A stretch of DNA of 64,000 nt from Argopecten irradians. Its lineage: Eukaryota > Mollusca > Bivalvia > Pectinida > Pectinidae. Positions 12,221-24,328 of the stretch are shown here, in pieces. The stretch covers positions 22,968,864-23,032,863 of the forward strand of contig NC_091140.1 in the NCBI RefSeq assembly GCF_041381155.1, written 5' to 3'. The position numbers and the translations under genes are program-made. The notes under the pieces are model-generated. The model did no database searches. It was not told the origin of the DNA and was given only the letters and a program-made list of their open reading frames with translations. Position 1 is the stretch's first letter; each line of letters opens with the position of its first letter.

Positions 12221-15200
12221 TCAGCGACGTCTTATCATTCTCTTATTAAAACTTTTCTCGTGTCTAACTTTTGATTTCGGTCGGTCAGTAAATGGTGTAG
12301 TAGATGGTGTTTGTGTCTTTTTGTCTCCCTCGTAAAAATAATTAGCGAGCCACTCAGCCAAGTCAAAGCTGAACATTGGGAGGAGGGGCTCTTCTTTTTC
12401 CTTTGGTGTTTTTCTTTTCTTTTTCTTTTTCTCTTTTTTCTCTGCGTTTTCTTCGGTTGTCTCCCCTTCTACGACTTCCTCCTCCTCCTCCTGAGCCTGC
12501 CCGCCTCCCCCCTCATCCAATCCCATCCCGATGACTCCTCCTCGTCCTCCAGTCATCGTACTTAATTGACGTTTGAATTGCTGAGGCATAAACGAAATAT
12601 AAGGATTTAGATATAATCCATAGATATATGATACATGTATGTTTGTTTGATTAATTAACGTCCTATTAACAGCTAAGGTCATGTAAGGACGACCTCCAAT
12701 GTATTGACCTAGGATAATGACTCTGGCTGTTAATAGGACGTAAAACTAAACAAACCTTAGGTAATGATATTAAAAATTGTCGTTTTTGTAACCCTCGTGA
12801 CCTGTACCCAGCGTTCACTGTGCCCGTAAATTTCTCGAAAATAAACAAACAACGAGTTTAATATAAGCTCACGAAAAGCAAATATATAATATCATGTTCA
12901 TTGTATTACGACGGCACTGACCTAAATATCAGACTATATAGTGTACACAAAGATCAGACTATATATAGTCTACCCAAAGATCAGACTATATACTGTACAC
13001 AAAGATCAGACTATATATAGTCTACCCAAAGATCAGACTATATACTGTACACAAAGATCAGACTATATACTAAACACAAAGATAAGACTATATACTGTTC
13101 ACAAAGATAAGACTATATACTGTTCACAAAGACCAGACTATATACTTAACACAAAGATCAGACTATATAGTGTACACAAAGATCAGCCTATATAGTCTAA
13201 ACAAAGATCAGACTATATAGTCTAAACAAAGATCAGACTAATAGTCTACACAAAGATCTACTATATTAACAAAGATCAGACTTATAGTCTACACAAAGAC
13301 AACATTAACAGACTATATACTAACACAAAAGTCCAAGACTATATACTGTACACAAAAATCAGACTATATAGTCTAAACAAAGATCAGACTATATAGTCTA
13401 CACAAAGATCAGACTATATAGTCTACACAAAGATCAGACTATATATAGTCTACACAAAGATCTTACTATACTGTACACAAAGATCAGACTATATAGTCTA
13501 CACAAAGATCAGACTATATAGTCTACACAAAGATCAGACTATATAGTCTACACAAAGATCAGACTATATAGTGTACACAAAGATCAGACTATATAGTCTA
13601 CACAAAGATCAGACTATATAGTCTACACAAAGATCAGACTATATAGTCTACACAAAGATCAGACTATATACTGTACACAAAGATCAGACTATATATATAC
13701 ACAAGACAATATGTACACAAGACTATATACTGTACACAAAGATCAGACTATATAGTCTACACAAAGATCAGACTATATAGTTACACAAAGATCAGACTAT
13801 ATATGTACTATATAGTCTACACAAAGATCAAAATATATCAGACATATACTATAACGCAAAGATCAGACTGTTACAAAGATATATATACTACACAAAGATA
13901 CTATATATTACACAAAGATCAACTTTATATACTAAACACAAAGATCTTACTATACTGTACACAAAGATCAGACTATATAATGTAAACAAAGATCAGATCA
14001 TATACTAAACACAAAGAAAAGATTATATACTAAACACAAAGATCAGATTATATAGTCTACACAAAGATCAGACTATAAACTGTACACCTACTTCTTTTCG
14101 CGTGAGACCAATGTTACGGCGATTGGAACCTGACAAAATATATCGCCGCAAAAAAATCAACTACGAGTAAAACCTGGGAAAGATATCTGGAACTAGTATA
14201 ACATTAACTTACCTGTTGCACTTGTGGGTTCAGTAAAGATTGGTTTAACATATTTGGGAACATGAGCAGACCCAGTAGAGGCAGCAGAACAGTGATCACC
14301 TGGAACCAGAGTCGTATTAAAACATGTCACATGACGGAGACAATCAACCCCCGACCTCGTGATCTTGATCTCGCTTGAGAGTTCGAGATTGTGGGTCGCA
14401 AGATTGGAGATGGTACTAATTATAACCAGTCATTACATGTATATGTTTGAGCAATGGACGGTACACGAGTTTCTTAACTCCAGATCACCCGCGACATGCA
14501 TCCCTTGTGATATCTTTAATATACAGATTTCACACTCCATTACATGTTTAACTTCTAACATATCTGAGAATTAGATACAGTCTATATAAATATGGACCCA
14601 CTAGAGTGCCCACAGACCATTTTCAGACGTTTTATGGGTTTATATGGTGTATAGTTCTAGATAAAATATTTATCTAGACCCCCTATGACGTCTAAAATGG
14701 TCGTCTATGGACATTCTGGTGGGTCGAAATTGATATATACACTGTAACTAATTCTCAGATCCCTGCGATGATTTTTACGTTTCATATTTATAGGCGGGGT
14801 GGAGTGTAATTACAATTGAGTATGATTTTTTACGTTCTTTTTAAGCATTCTCAAAAACCAGGTGATTTTTTTATAATATTAAATGAACAATCTGGGCCCA
14901 GTTTCATCAACATTTCCTTAACTTTAAATTCTCCATGGGAAGCATTACAAAGAAGTTGAGTTAAGCTCTTTTAATTGAAAATTTTCTCCTCAAATTCTGT
15001 AATGCTTTCCTGTGAAAAATTTTAAATTTAGAAACAGTATTGCCAACTCATGTAGGAAACTGGGTCCTGTGTTATGAGTGACTTCAGAGTCAACCATTAA
15101 TGACACATTGTAATTCTATTATAAACAGTAATACCATTGGGTTATATATGATGTCTTCCAGCTTCAGTGAACTCCTTTTCTCAAAGAAGCGGTGCTTCCT

Positions 15201-18200
15201 ACATTCCTTGAACTGTAGCGGATATTTTATTTGGCGGATGTGGTTGGGTTGGACAAGGTTCAGTTCGCTAGCCCTCTTTTTTCCATTGCGGAATATTTGA
15301 ACGCGAGCGGGAGAAAACTCGTACAAGGGATTTGTCACCTCCACAACATAGTCCCCTCTGGGCAGACCGTGAACCGTAAACTGACCATCTGTTCTGAAAC
15401 AGGAAACTGGCAAAAATTAAATCCCAGTTGGTAAATCTCTAACTGTAATGGAGATAACTCTATTAAAACGAAGTCTATGCAAAGTACTACCACAAATAAC
15501 TCAGGTAGATGTCAGCCTTAAATAACGTTCTTTAACACTCTGAAAACTTGACTGTTGATGTGCCCCTGCCGCCTGTCCTTATATGACCTTTAATGTTGGT
15601 ATCCCCTACACACTTGTCCTCATTGGCTATCGATATCTTCCCCGTAACTCTTTAAAGAACATTTTAAAATAAAATTGAATTCACCCTTACATGTCATCAC
15701 TGTTACATGACTATTGTTTACTTTTTTAGGTATGGTTGTAAACAGGACATTTGACCAATACAAACTAGTACAATGAATACTTTAAAGATGAATCTATTTT
15801 TCTTTACATTCTTGCTTGAATATATCACATAACTTATCTGTGATAACATAAACTATATCTATATAGTCAGATGTACCGTATATGCCTAAACTGCCATCAA
15901 TACTGCCATCAATACCCTACCTCAATCTAAACATTCACCTTCACTTTCTAACATTTAATGAAAGCAAACATTCAAAACACAATTGTTGGTTTGTTTTAAT
16001 TTTATCCAATATTTGAAAATTTTCAGTTTTCTTCCTATTTCTAAAGGCAGTCTTCATAACTGGTGAACCCTGACATTCGCTGACCTTATATGACCCCGTA
16101 TTGTGTACCAAAACGTCTAATGTACATATCAAATCCAATGATATGTTCGTACTATCTTTTGTAAACACTCAGATCAGCAATGCATGAGTATGGTTTAGTA
16201 AACTCTTATTTCCCTTTCAGCTTAAATGTTGAGGTCGTATTGTTGATAAGTCGGGTGCCGTAATGTATGTACATGTATACTTTTATACATTAAATAATGA
16301 CTTAAACACATAAAAGAAAAAGAGAAAGAAACAAAATCTGCAAAATATGAATGCACATGTATTTTAAATGTTATTCGTACTTTAAAGGCCCACTACCTTT
16401 CCGAAGCAAAATTTAAAGGTTTCTTAAAAACATTAATAACAAAAGAAAATGTCTATCCATGGCCTAAGATGAGTTAACAACACCAAACATATGCAAGATT
16501 TCCTGGGTAATAATGATAACTGTGGAGATTCAGTTCGCCGTTTTGCCGTCTGTGCGCAGTGAGAGTCAACTACTACGTGGTATTTAGGACGACGGCGGGA
16601 AACATAAGACGACCCGAGTTATGAAAATTTACATTTTATTTATTTCAATTAAACTTTTCTGAGAGATGATGATGAGTCTAGTACTAAAGATGAGTTAATA
16701 AGTTTTGCGACTCTACAAAATTACCGATCTCGTTATACAATCCCATTTTAAAAAATAAAAGCCGTTTTGGAAAGGTAATGGACCTTTAACGTCAATAAAC
16801 CAGCGACATTAAAAATTATGTTACGGATATATAAATGAATTCATTAACTTTGAATTACATGCAGATCTCACATAAATTCCTTTTGATAACTGGTGTATTT
16901 TACATGTGTTTACTAAACGTCCCATTGTATAGCTCCTTCAGTTACAAAATGAAAACAACTGCACACATAATTTGCTTGATTTAAAGAACTTATGAAATTA
17001 GAAACGTTTAGGAATGTTGTGTGTTTGTGACAGTCTCTAAAACAGCAAACTAGCAAACTTAAATGTTCAAAACATTCAAATGACCACAAAATGAAACACT
17101 GCCTATATTACGTGAACACTATATTTAATTCCGATGAAAGTACCTACATTGTTTTCCGACTGACTTGTTAAATCTGGTTTTTGGAATAAGGCCAAAGGTA
17201 TTCGGAAATTCCTATAGTATATAATGATGAATGGACTCATTTTCGTTTTGTATAAAAACATATTTCAAAGTAAAGATCTTGACTAATTAACCATGCTTCA
17301 CGATTTAGTATTGTTTTACAGCGTGTTATATGTACAAAATGTATAGGTGGTTATAGTACTCGCATTGCATACAGAACAAGACTTATTCACACTTTCTTTT
17401 CTTTCTATGGACGGACTTTTCAGTGCTGTGGAGATTTAGTAGATATAAAATACAAATATTATTAGATGGGTTTCGGGGGAACGTAAGTCCATCATTCCGT
17501 TCTAATTCATAAAGCTTTCAAATATTTATCTGTAATATGTATATTATATCACTTCCTTTCTTTCACATCGTATGATGTTCTAAAAAACTTTTTTTTTTAA
17601 GAAAAAAAATTAATTTAATTATTCATGAAAACACATGGACATGCATACCAAATAATTGCAGACTACCATGAGACAGAATCGTTTATTTTTCTTTGGTCGT
17701 TTGCTATTAATAATAAGAATGATAACAATATCAATTGGCTTTATATCAAGTCAGTGACACTTTGGGTCAAGAGATTCTTCTTCCATGTGGCCGACGTAAT
17801 AACATATATATATATATATATACAGTAATACACACACTATTTATATAGACCATATCACAGACAATGCAAATTTTATTGAAATATATTTACCACAGTCAGC
17901 TTATCGCAGAAAATATAGAACGGAAAATGGCAATCATACCTATAAACCTAATGCCGCAAAATGGAGATGGCCTGGTGCATTAAAATCCTATCCTCGCCCC
18001 TTCCAGACTACCATATTCCCTGCAACCCACGCCCCACCCCCGTTATTTTTTAACTTACCTGATAAAACCCTGATATTTGCCTCCGTCGACAAGAACTCGG
18101 GTTTGAGATATCCAGGCCGTGCTGTTTACAGACCACAATTCGACCTTCCCTTCCAATGTAAAGAGCTCTCCGATTTCCTCCTCGTGACTGTCCCCGGCCC

Positions 18201-18267
18201 CACGGGACTCAATAATGGGCGCGACTGTCCATAGAATAAGCAACATCCATGGTATAAGTCCGCCCAT
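12221..18267 (-). CDS. EMC7: ER membrane complex subunit 7, diverged copy A
   Basis: EMC7 is a lumen-facing subunit of the ER membrane complex, which inserts transmembrane proteins. Four coding exons in transcript order are 18267-18059, 15393-15135, 14299-14213 and 12580-12221, giving 304 aa with all junction phases agreeing. Exon 1 encodes a signal peptide (MGGLIPWMLLILW) and the start of a beta-sandwich domain ending ISQTRVLVDGGKYQGFIR. Exon 2 continues TDGQFTVHGLPRGDYVVEV and ends YNPM. Exon 3 is the membrane helix (VITVLLPLLGLLMFPNML). The start is the first ATG before the signal peptide. Exon 2 is exactly 259 bp, as in copy B. Unusually, exon 4 is 360 bp against 135 bp in copy B: it carries a Gly-rich stretch, an acidic run (EEEEEVVEGETTEEN) and a Lys run (EKKEKKKKKRK) before a tail containing SFDLAEWLANYF. 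Intron 3 holds a 25-bp palindromic satellite. The EMC7 call is firm; whether this copy is functional is unknown. Confidence 0.88.
12643..12765. repeat. Two SINE tails in inverted orientation
   Basis: The left half (GTTTGATTAATTAACGTCCT then ATTAACAGC) and the right half (GGCTGTTAATAGGACGTAAA then ACTAAACAAACC) are the same SINE 3' tail in opposite orientation. They leave a hairpin-forming segment in intron 3 of EMC7 copy A, just upstream of its last coding exon. The full-length form of the SINE is at 48306-48521. Confidence 0.7.
12929..14088. repeat. 25-bp palindromic minisatellite in EMC7-A intron 3
   Basis: About 45 copies of a roughly 25-bp unit, ACACAAAGATC + AGACTATATAGTCT. The 14-bp AGACTATATAGTCT is a perfect palindrome, so each unit can fold on itself in DNA or RNA. 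Units vary in the palindrome (TATATAGTC, TATACTGT, TATATATAGTC) and are interrupted by short deletions near 13250-13330 and 13680-13960. The array lies wholly between EMC7-A exons 14299-14213 and 12580-12221. Confidence 0.92.
14562..14762. mobile_element. Hairpin MITE
   Basis: An imperfect inverted repeat of about 200 bp. The left end, TCTGAGAATTAGATACAG, pairs with the right end, which reverse-complements to TCTGAGAATTAGTTACAG. Pairing continues through GACCCACTAGAGTGCCCA and its partner to a central CTAGATAAAATATTTATCTA. No coding capacity. It lies in intron 2 of EMC7 copy A. Confidence 0.75.
14894..15067. mobile_element. MITE with GGGCCCAGTTTC terminal repeats
   Basis: The left arm GGGCCCAGTTTCATCAACAT and the right end, reverse-complementing to AGGACCCAGTTTCCTACATG, form terminal inverted repeats. 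The inner blocks CATGGGAAGCATTACA and TGTAATGCTTTCCTGTG also pair. This terminus resembles a widespread bivalve MITE type from memory. It sits in EMC7-A intron 2, about 70 bp downstream of the exon 2 donor on the transcript strand. Confidence 0.7.
16382..16789. mobile_element. TTAA-flanked MITE (AGGCCCACTACC family)
   Basis: TTAA at 16382-16385 and 16786-16789 brackets a 400-bp element. Its ends are AGGCCCACTACCTTTCC on the left and, on the right, a sequence reverse-complementing to AGGTCCATTACCTTTCC. No open frame of note. It is inferred to be a piggyBac-like non-autonomous element and lies in intron 1 of EMC7 copy A. Confidence 0.85.
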
Positions 18268-19024
18268 TGTTAAGTTTTGAAGAGATTTTTTAACTGAATT
18301 CCAAAACTGAATTCAATGAAAAATTAATGAAGCGACGAACTTTAAATACCAGGGTCTTTCACAGACAATAGACATCTACATGTGCATACATAATCAATGT
18401 CAGTCCAAAATGAAGATATTTAATTTGGATTTTTAAAATAAAGACATTGCTATAATGGACGGTTCAAAGGTCAGACTAATAGGTATGTCTGACATTCCAT
18501 TTGCCGGTAATAATAGATACAGCTCAGTTAGAATTTCCTTGTATATATTTGGACATGTCGTAATGGGTTTTTTAGTATGCGTGATCTGATACGCTTCAAT
18601 TCTTTAGATTTCACGGGTCAGGTACTTTGTAGATGACCGTGTTAGTACTAGTCTATATAGAGTACTATTTAGCTGTCACCGTATAAAACAAATATGTTTA
18701 CTCTGCCTACATTTCGTTCCCCGACGACAATCCGTCAGAAATTTTCCGCCTGTCTTACAGAGCTACGTTATCGCAGCGAGTCATTTTCACCTTACTGTAT
18801 GGGGGACATGGAACATTACAAAAAGGAGAAGCAAGGACATCGACTACATCCAAACCATTATGTAGACCATGGACCACACAGTTAACGGTAAATTAAGGAA
18901 TTAATCAACGTACATTATTACTAAACATCTAGACAAGGTTGGCTACAATGTAACAGATTTAAAAACATTTTATTCTCTTATGGATTCTGAACCACTTAAT
19001 GTATACTCTATATAATTTGAACAA

Positions 19025-19788
19025 ACTTTTAGGTTTAGAATTTAACTGCACATTGTATGGGGCACCGTTGTACTATTTTCTCCGCTTTTTGGATATCCTA
19101 AATTCGAATTAGCGATATCCAAAATTCGAATTCTTGATATTCAAAATTCGAATTTAGGATATCCCAAAATCAATTATTGATATCCAAAAATGGATATCCA
19201 GAATACGATTTTAGATACCAATAATACGAATTATTGATATCAAAAATTCCATTTTTGGATATCAAAAATCCGAATACTTGATATCCAAAAATGAATTCTG
19301 GATATCCAAAATTCGAATTCTTGATACCCAAAAATCCATTCTTGATAAACAAAATTCGAATATTTGGATATCAATAAATCGAATTTTGGATATCTAAAAA
19401 GCGGAGAAAATAGTACAACGGCGCCCCATAATTCTGTATACAACTTTTAGGCTTAGATTTTGACCAAACATTCTGTATACAACCTTTAGGTTTAGACTTT
19501 GGCCAAACATTCTGTATACAACCTTTAGGTTTAGTCTTTGGCCAAACATTCTGTATACAACCTTTAGGTTTAGACTTTGACCAAACATTCTGTATACAAC
19601 CTTTAGGTTTAGACTTTGACCAAACATTCCGTATACAACCTTTAGGTTTAGACTTTAACAAACATTCTGTATACAACGTTTAGGTTTAGACTTTAACCAA
19701 ACATTCTGTATACAACCTTTAGGTTTAGACTTTGACCAAACATTCTGTATACAACCTTTAGGTTTAGACTTTAACCAAACATTTTATA
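19025..19788. repeat. 39-bp minisatellite interrupted by a MITE
   Basis: About nine copies of a 39-bp unit containing ATTCTGTATACAACCTTTAG then GTTTAGACTTTGACCAAAC lie at 19430-19788. A related diverged copy (ACTTTTAGGTTTAGAATTTA) lies left of the MITE at 19026-19050. The MITE at 19058-19428 therefore appears to have landed inside the array. Open frames over the array are artefacts of the period being divisible by 3. Confidence 0.85.
19058..19428. mobile_element. TA-flanked MITE with GATATC/GAATTC core
   Basis: A 371-bp element flanked by TA (19056-19057 and 19429-19430). The termini are TGGGGCACCGTTGTACTATT on the left and a right end reverse-complementing to TGGGGCGCCGTTGTACTATT; pairing extends over about 40 bp. 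The core consists of roughly 22-bp alternating units such as TTGATATCCAAAATTCGAAT, themselves near-palindromic. TA duplication points to a Tc1/mariner-type transposase acting in trans, which is inference. No coding sequence. Confidence 0.85.
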
Positions 19789-20292
19789 TTATGCAAAGGT
19801 GAAAAAAGTTTGATGTGTCTGACGATGTAATTGTCATTCTTGTAGGAGTTATCGTTACTTTGTAACAGGAAATATATTATGAATTGATTCTAAGGTCATT
19901 CGGTCTAGTAGTCTGTTAGTAATGACCAAGTTTGAGGTTGTAACTAGATCATCTCGTAAGTTATAGATTAAACCTAATCTGTTGCCAGTCAGGTTAAAAT
20001 GTAGAGTAATTATAAACAATATTACAGAAGACCCCGAGTTCTTCAGCAGTTTATGATTGCAAGGAATAAATTTCATCAACATCAGCATATTTCAATTTTT
20101 TATTTATATTAAAACATCAGGTTTATTTGTTGAGAAAACGTTTTTGGAGATCAATAAAAAGGTTGGTTACCTTAGGAAAATAGTGTTACATCTAGGTGGT
20201 AAAATAAGCAGGCAACCTTTGGTAGTGAAACATGGGACAAAATATTCTGTATTTGATACAGGCATATTCTAAACGTACATTGTACTTTCACT

Positions 20293-20383
20293 TTAACTAA
20301 TTCACCCCTGAAATTTTGAAATGAACTGTTCCAGTTTTAGATTCAAAAGAGTTCAAATGTTTCTTCAAGGGTGAATGAGTTAT
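20293..20383. mobile_element. Short inverted-repeat element
   Basis: TTAACTAATTCACCCCTGAA at the left pairs with TTCAAGGGTGAATGAGTTAT at the right, with a loop of about 50 bp. This looks like a small MITE or hairpin relic. It has no coding capacity and no clear target duplication. Confidence 0.55.
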
Positions 20384-22697
20384 TACCCATAATTCCTCAC
20401 AATACCCGCCCTGCATTTTAAGATGTCTGTCTACCTGATCAAATTACACTAAACTATGTCAAAAGAGTGTGAAAAGAGTTTTCTGCGTTCTATTTAAGTA
20501 GTTGTGTTTCAAACAACATGGCATTAGTCCAATTTCTTTGTTGAATATTGCTGTTTATATTTCTGTAAATTACAACACAAATTTTCCATCCCATAAATTA
20601 CATTGTATAGTCTCAACTAAGACAGGGATGAATACACAAATAATCACAATATGGAAAATCTAATTCAAGTTCTGTAATAGGAAAATCTAACTTCACAATG
20701 AAACGGTCTGGTCTTACTACACATTATAAAACATATATGCATATCCTTTCTTACACGTAAAGAAAATCTTGATTTATACAGTTACTGTATCACATCTGTA
20801 CTGCAAATACATAAAAAGTAATTATCTTACACACAAGTATTACCATCACAGCATCAACAACAACATTTACTGTACAGAAAAACTAAAGTCAAAAGTAATG
20901 TCTACATAATTGACTGTCGTTGATGTAATTGTATAATCAACATACACCTTCAAAGAATTATCGATCTTAATATTGATCTTAAGGTACATTGAACCCGCCA
21001 AATTTCAAAAATATTCAAGATGAAAATTCTACTTTAGAATGCTCAAATCCAATATATATTATTGTCTTATGTTTTTTTTTACATGAAGTAGAATAAAAAT
21101 ATCATATTTTTTCCATATACCAAGAATAGTTGACTATTTCCTGGTCTCTTGTGAACATTAAAAACAACACATGGAATATCAATGACATCAATATGATGTA
21201 TTTCTTCATCACTGGGATATATTTCACCTTCCTGAATAATCTTATTACATTCCTCAGACAAAACAATTATATATTAACCATATTAAACACTTCTGTATTT
21301 ACATGTACAAATCAAGTAGGAGTGTAACCATTAGTCACGCTTCACTTGTCTGTAGCTTAGATTACAAGTAAGAATGTCACATTTAGATTAGTTGGTATTT
21401 TAACGCCTGTTTCTATGTCATCAAATTACAAATGTGGATGATTTTAGCAACCGTGAACATTTATTGACCTTCTTTCCTAACTCTATTGTCTTAATTTAAA
21501 ATTAGTCATTTCTTTCCCAACTCTACATCAAATTTACTAGAGTATGCTCTAACAGTGGCACCACACTAAAACACCAAACAAAAGGATATCTGGCCTAGAT
21601 ATAGATCTGTCTGTCAGTGCAGGTTGTAGAAAGTCTTGTGGAAAAGCCAGAGTAAACAAAACCATCATTAAACTACTGGTTTCTTTATAATATTGGAACA
21701 ACTGAATGATTGTACTACATGTAGTATTGTTAATACCCACAACAGTGTCTTTTCTCTCTCTTCTTTCTATTGAAATTTACATGTACATCATTCCTATCTG
21801 GAAATGCTTTTTAATTGAAAATAAAAACACTCAAATTCAGACATGTTTATGTGTAAGATAAGATGATCTGAACATTTAATTAAGTGATTTATATGTACAT
21901 ATAATAAATTATGAAAATTTACAGATACTGTACAAGCATTATGATGAACACGGGTATGGCTGCAAACTACTCATAAAGTATGAGCTAAATCCATTCAAAA
22001 CTGCAACCTAGCTCCATTACTTTGAGAAAGGTTACCCTGTACATTGAATCAACTTTTCATTTGACTTCATGATTTTTTTTTCTTACAATACATGTAAGAT
22101 TCTGTTAATACTCACACATATATCTACCACAGTTTTAAAGCTTACTTTAATCTTGCCCTAAAATTGAATTTCAATTTGCAAATCCATTACACAATATTTT
22201 AGTTTCTTTTTATTCTATGTTTTTTTTAGGCAAAATATTGGACAATGCCTACCTGACCAAAAAATGTGATACTTCAATTGTTAGACCTGTTATTAATAAA
22301 GTACTTTTTGTTCTCAGCTCACACAATTCAATTGGTATGCTCCTATGACAGTATAATAAAGAACTTTTTCTGTGCACAGATTGCTACGTATGTGAAAAAC
22401 ACTGAGTCTGGAAATTTATATCTTATACTTTCCACCCTTCAGGCCAGTTAAATACAAAGTATCATACCAGACAACCTGGGTTTAAATAAATGCGGTATGA
22501 TACATTCAAAATACTTTATATGTTATTCATTTTTGCAAAATGATAGTGTTTCCCTAGACAAGACACACTTACCATTTGAGCTGTATATATCTGGTCAGCT
22601 CAATTAAGTCTCATTATTTCAGAAAGTCACTAATCATGTATATTAACAAAATTCTAAATTGTTGGAATCCTGTGAATGAGAAATATAAACTGTCTTA

Positions 22698-24328
22698 TTA
22701 TGATCTTCGTTTTGTTGCTTTTGTTTTAGATGTTTTCTTGTTGTCTGGGCCACCAAGCCATCCAGCTAATATCTCTGATATGTCTGGCATTGCAGATTTG
22801 TCATTCAGTGCTTTCATCTGGTTCTGCATTTCCTGTTAAAAGAGAAGAAATAATCTTTGATACCATTTATTAAAGTTTGTACGATAAATAGACATATACA
22901 CACTAAACACTACTCAACATGTTCACATTTTAGATTCTAAGAATTATGAAGTACTATTTTTTTTTTACCTTTTGTGCACCTGGGTCGGCTGCATTCATCA
23001 TCTTTGGTAAAACCATAATTAAAAACAGCGGGAGCACCATGGTCAGTACCTACAAAGAAAAATAAACGTCTCCAGAATATTATCCGAGTTAAAAAGTTAA
23101 TATGGTATATATATACATAGTACCTTAGCAGTAATCTATATGCTTATTATCATTAATCAAAAGTAAAAAAAATCATGTTCAGATGCACAAGGTAACCAGC
23201 AACCTGCAGAAATATAACTGAGTACTTGCAAGTTTTTTGTGATTTTTTTTTTAATTTCAAAAGTACTGAACATGTACCAATTATATATGTAGTATGTTTT
23301 GAATAAAAAAAAATCAAAATCAAAATATATATGACACAATTATATAAATGTCTAGGAACTTGATCAACATACCATTGGATTCATCAAGAAATCCTGAAAT
23401 CTCCACTGTTCTCTTGTCTGGAAATAATTTGCTTTCATTCTTTCCTTAATTTCCAATGGATATTGTATATTTTTTACGACAGATGGTTGTAGATAGTTGA
23501 CTTTTCTTGCTCTCATTTTGCCTTTAGATGTTATATCTACTCTTGCTGCATCAAATATGAAATTTGGATGTGAAACTTCTACAACATAAGATCCTGATGG
23601 AACTCCATTAATGGTAAAGGAACCATCTGACCTATAAATAACGTAAAATTTATATTGTCAAACAGAATGCACATTTTACAACATTGATAATAACATTCGA
23701 TTAACATAAAATACTATTTTGTACAGGCCATCAATGATGGTTTCTACTTCAATTGAATGAAAAAATATGATAATTCACTTCACATTTTTCAATAATTCTT
23801 AGTGTTATAGCAATATTATTTCTATCTAAAAGATGAAACCAGACTATATATAGCTAATGTAGGATATTTGTAAACAGATACAAAGGTTTATATGATGAAC
23901 ATGTCGAGATATATTGTGATAGACAACACTGGACAACGTGCAAGTCATATTATCGGCATATTAGCTGTATTGTACCGTTAAATTTTTAGTACTATATTTC
24001 CGTTCAAGCTTTCAATTTTTGTATTGTCATGCAATCAAAATTGTTATAATGAATATTTACCAAACATTAAATTATAGAAAATGTTAGTGCCTATTAACTC
24101 TATTATTCACCTCAATAACCCAACGTAATTTCCACCGTCAACCAACACCCGGGTTTGCATCATCCAATCCTTGTCTCTGTGAGAAGCCAAATCTACTTTT
24201 CCGTCGATTTTAAAGAGACCAGCAGTTTCAGAATCAATTGATTCATCACACAAAGCTAAGCAAATCAAATTAATGACTAAAACTAGTACGCAAAAGGCGA
24301 AATTATTCCACTGAAAATCCATCTTCAT
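22698..24328 (-). CDS. EMC7: ER membrane complex subunit 7, canonical copy B
   Basis: Four coding exons, 24328-24111, 23631-23373, 23049-22969 and 22832-22698, join in phase to 230 aa ending in TAA. Exon 1 has a signal-anchor-like stretch (FAFCVLVLVINLICLAL), then the beta-sandwich domain begins (LFKIDGKVDL, MMQTRVLVDGGNYVGLLR). Exon 2 reads SDGSFTINGVPSGSYVVEV and ITSKGKMRARKVNYLQPS, which match the EMC7 family signature well, and ends LMNPM. Exon 3 is the membrane helix (VLTMVLPLFLIMVLPKMMN). Exon 4 (EMQNQMKALNDKS to TKATKRRS) is the usual short cytosolic tail. The start is the ATG at 24328, ahead of MKMDF; a second ATG two codons on is possible. Size and tail fit the usual family length, so this is taken as the ancestral-type copy. 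Known role: ER membrane protein insertion as part of the EMC. Confidence 0.92.

Larger units (their letters stand above)
18268..22697. other. Spacer between the two EMC7 copies
   Basis: About 4.4 kb between the start codon of EMC7-A and the stop codon of EMC7-B, both on the minus strand. It must hold the EMC7-A promoter and 5' UTR next to 18268 and the EMC7-B 3' UTR next to 22697. No core promoter or poly(A) site could be fixed. It contains a 39-bp satellite with an inserted MITE (19025-19790) and a small inverted repeat (20293-20383). The rest shows no genes. Confidence 0.5.

Noticed and set aside
12929..14088. Possible CRISPR-like array of palindromic repeats
   Set aside because: Repeats are directly contiguous with no unique spacers, in an animal gene intron. 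It is a minisatellite.
19240..19676. Open frames with QNVWSKSKPKGCI repeats
   Set aside because: They track the 39-bp satellite and the MITE core and have no independent support.
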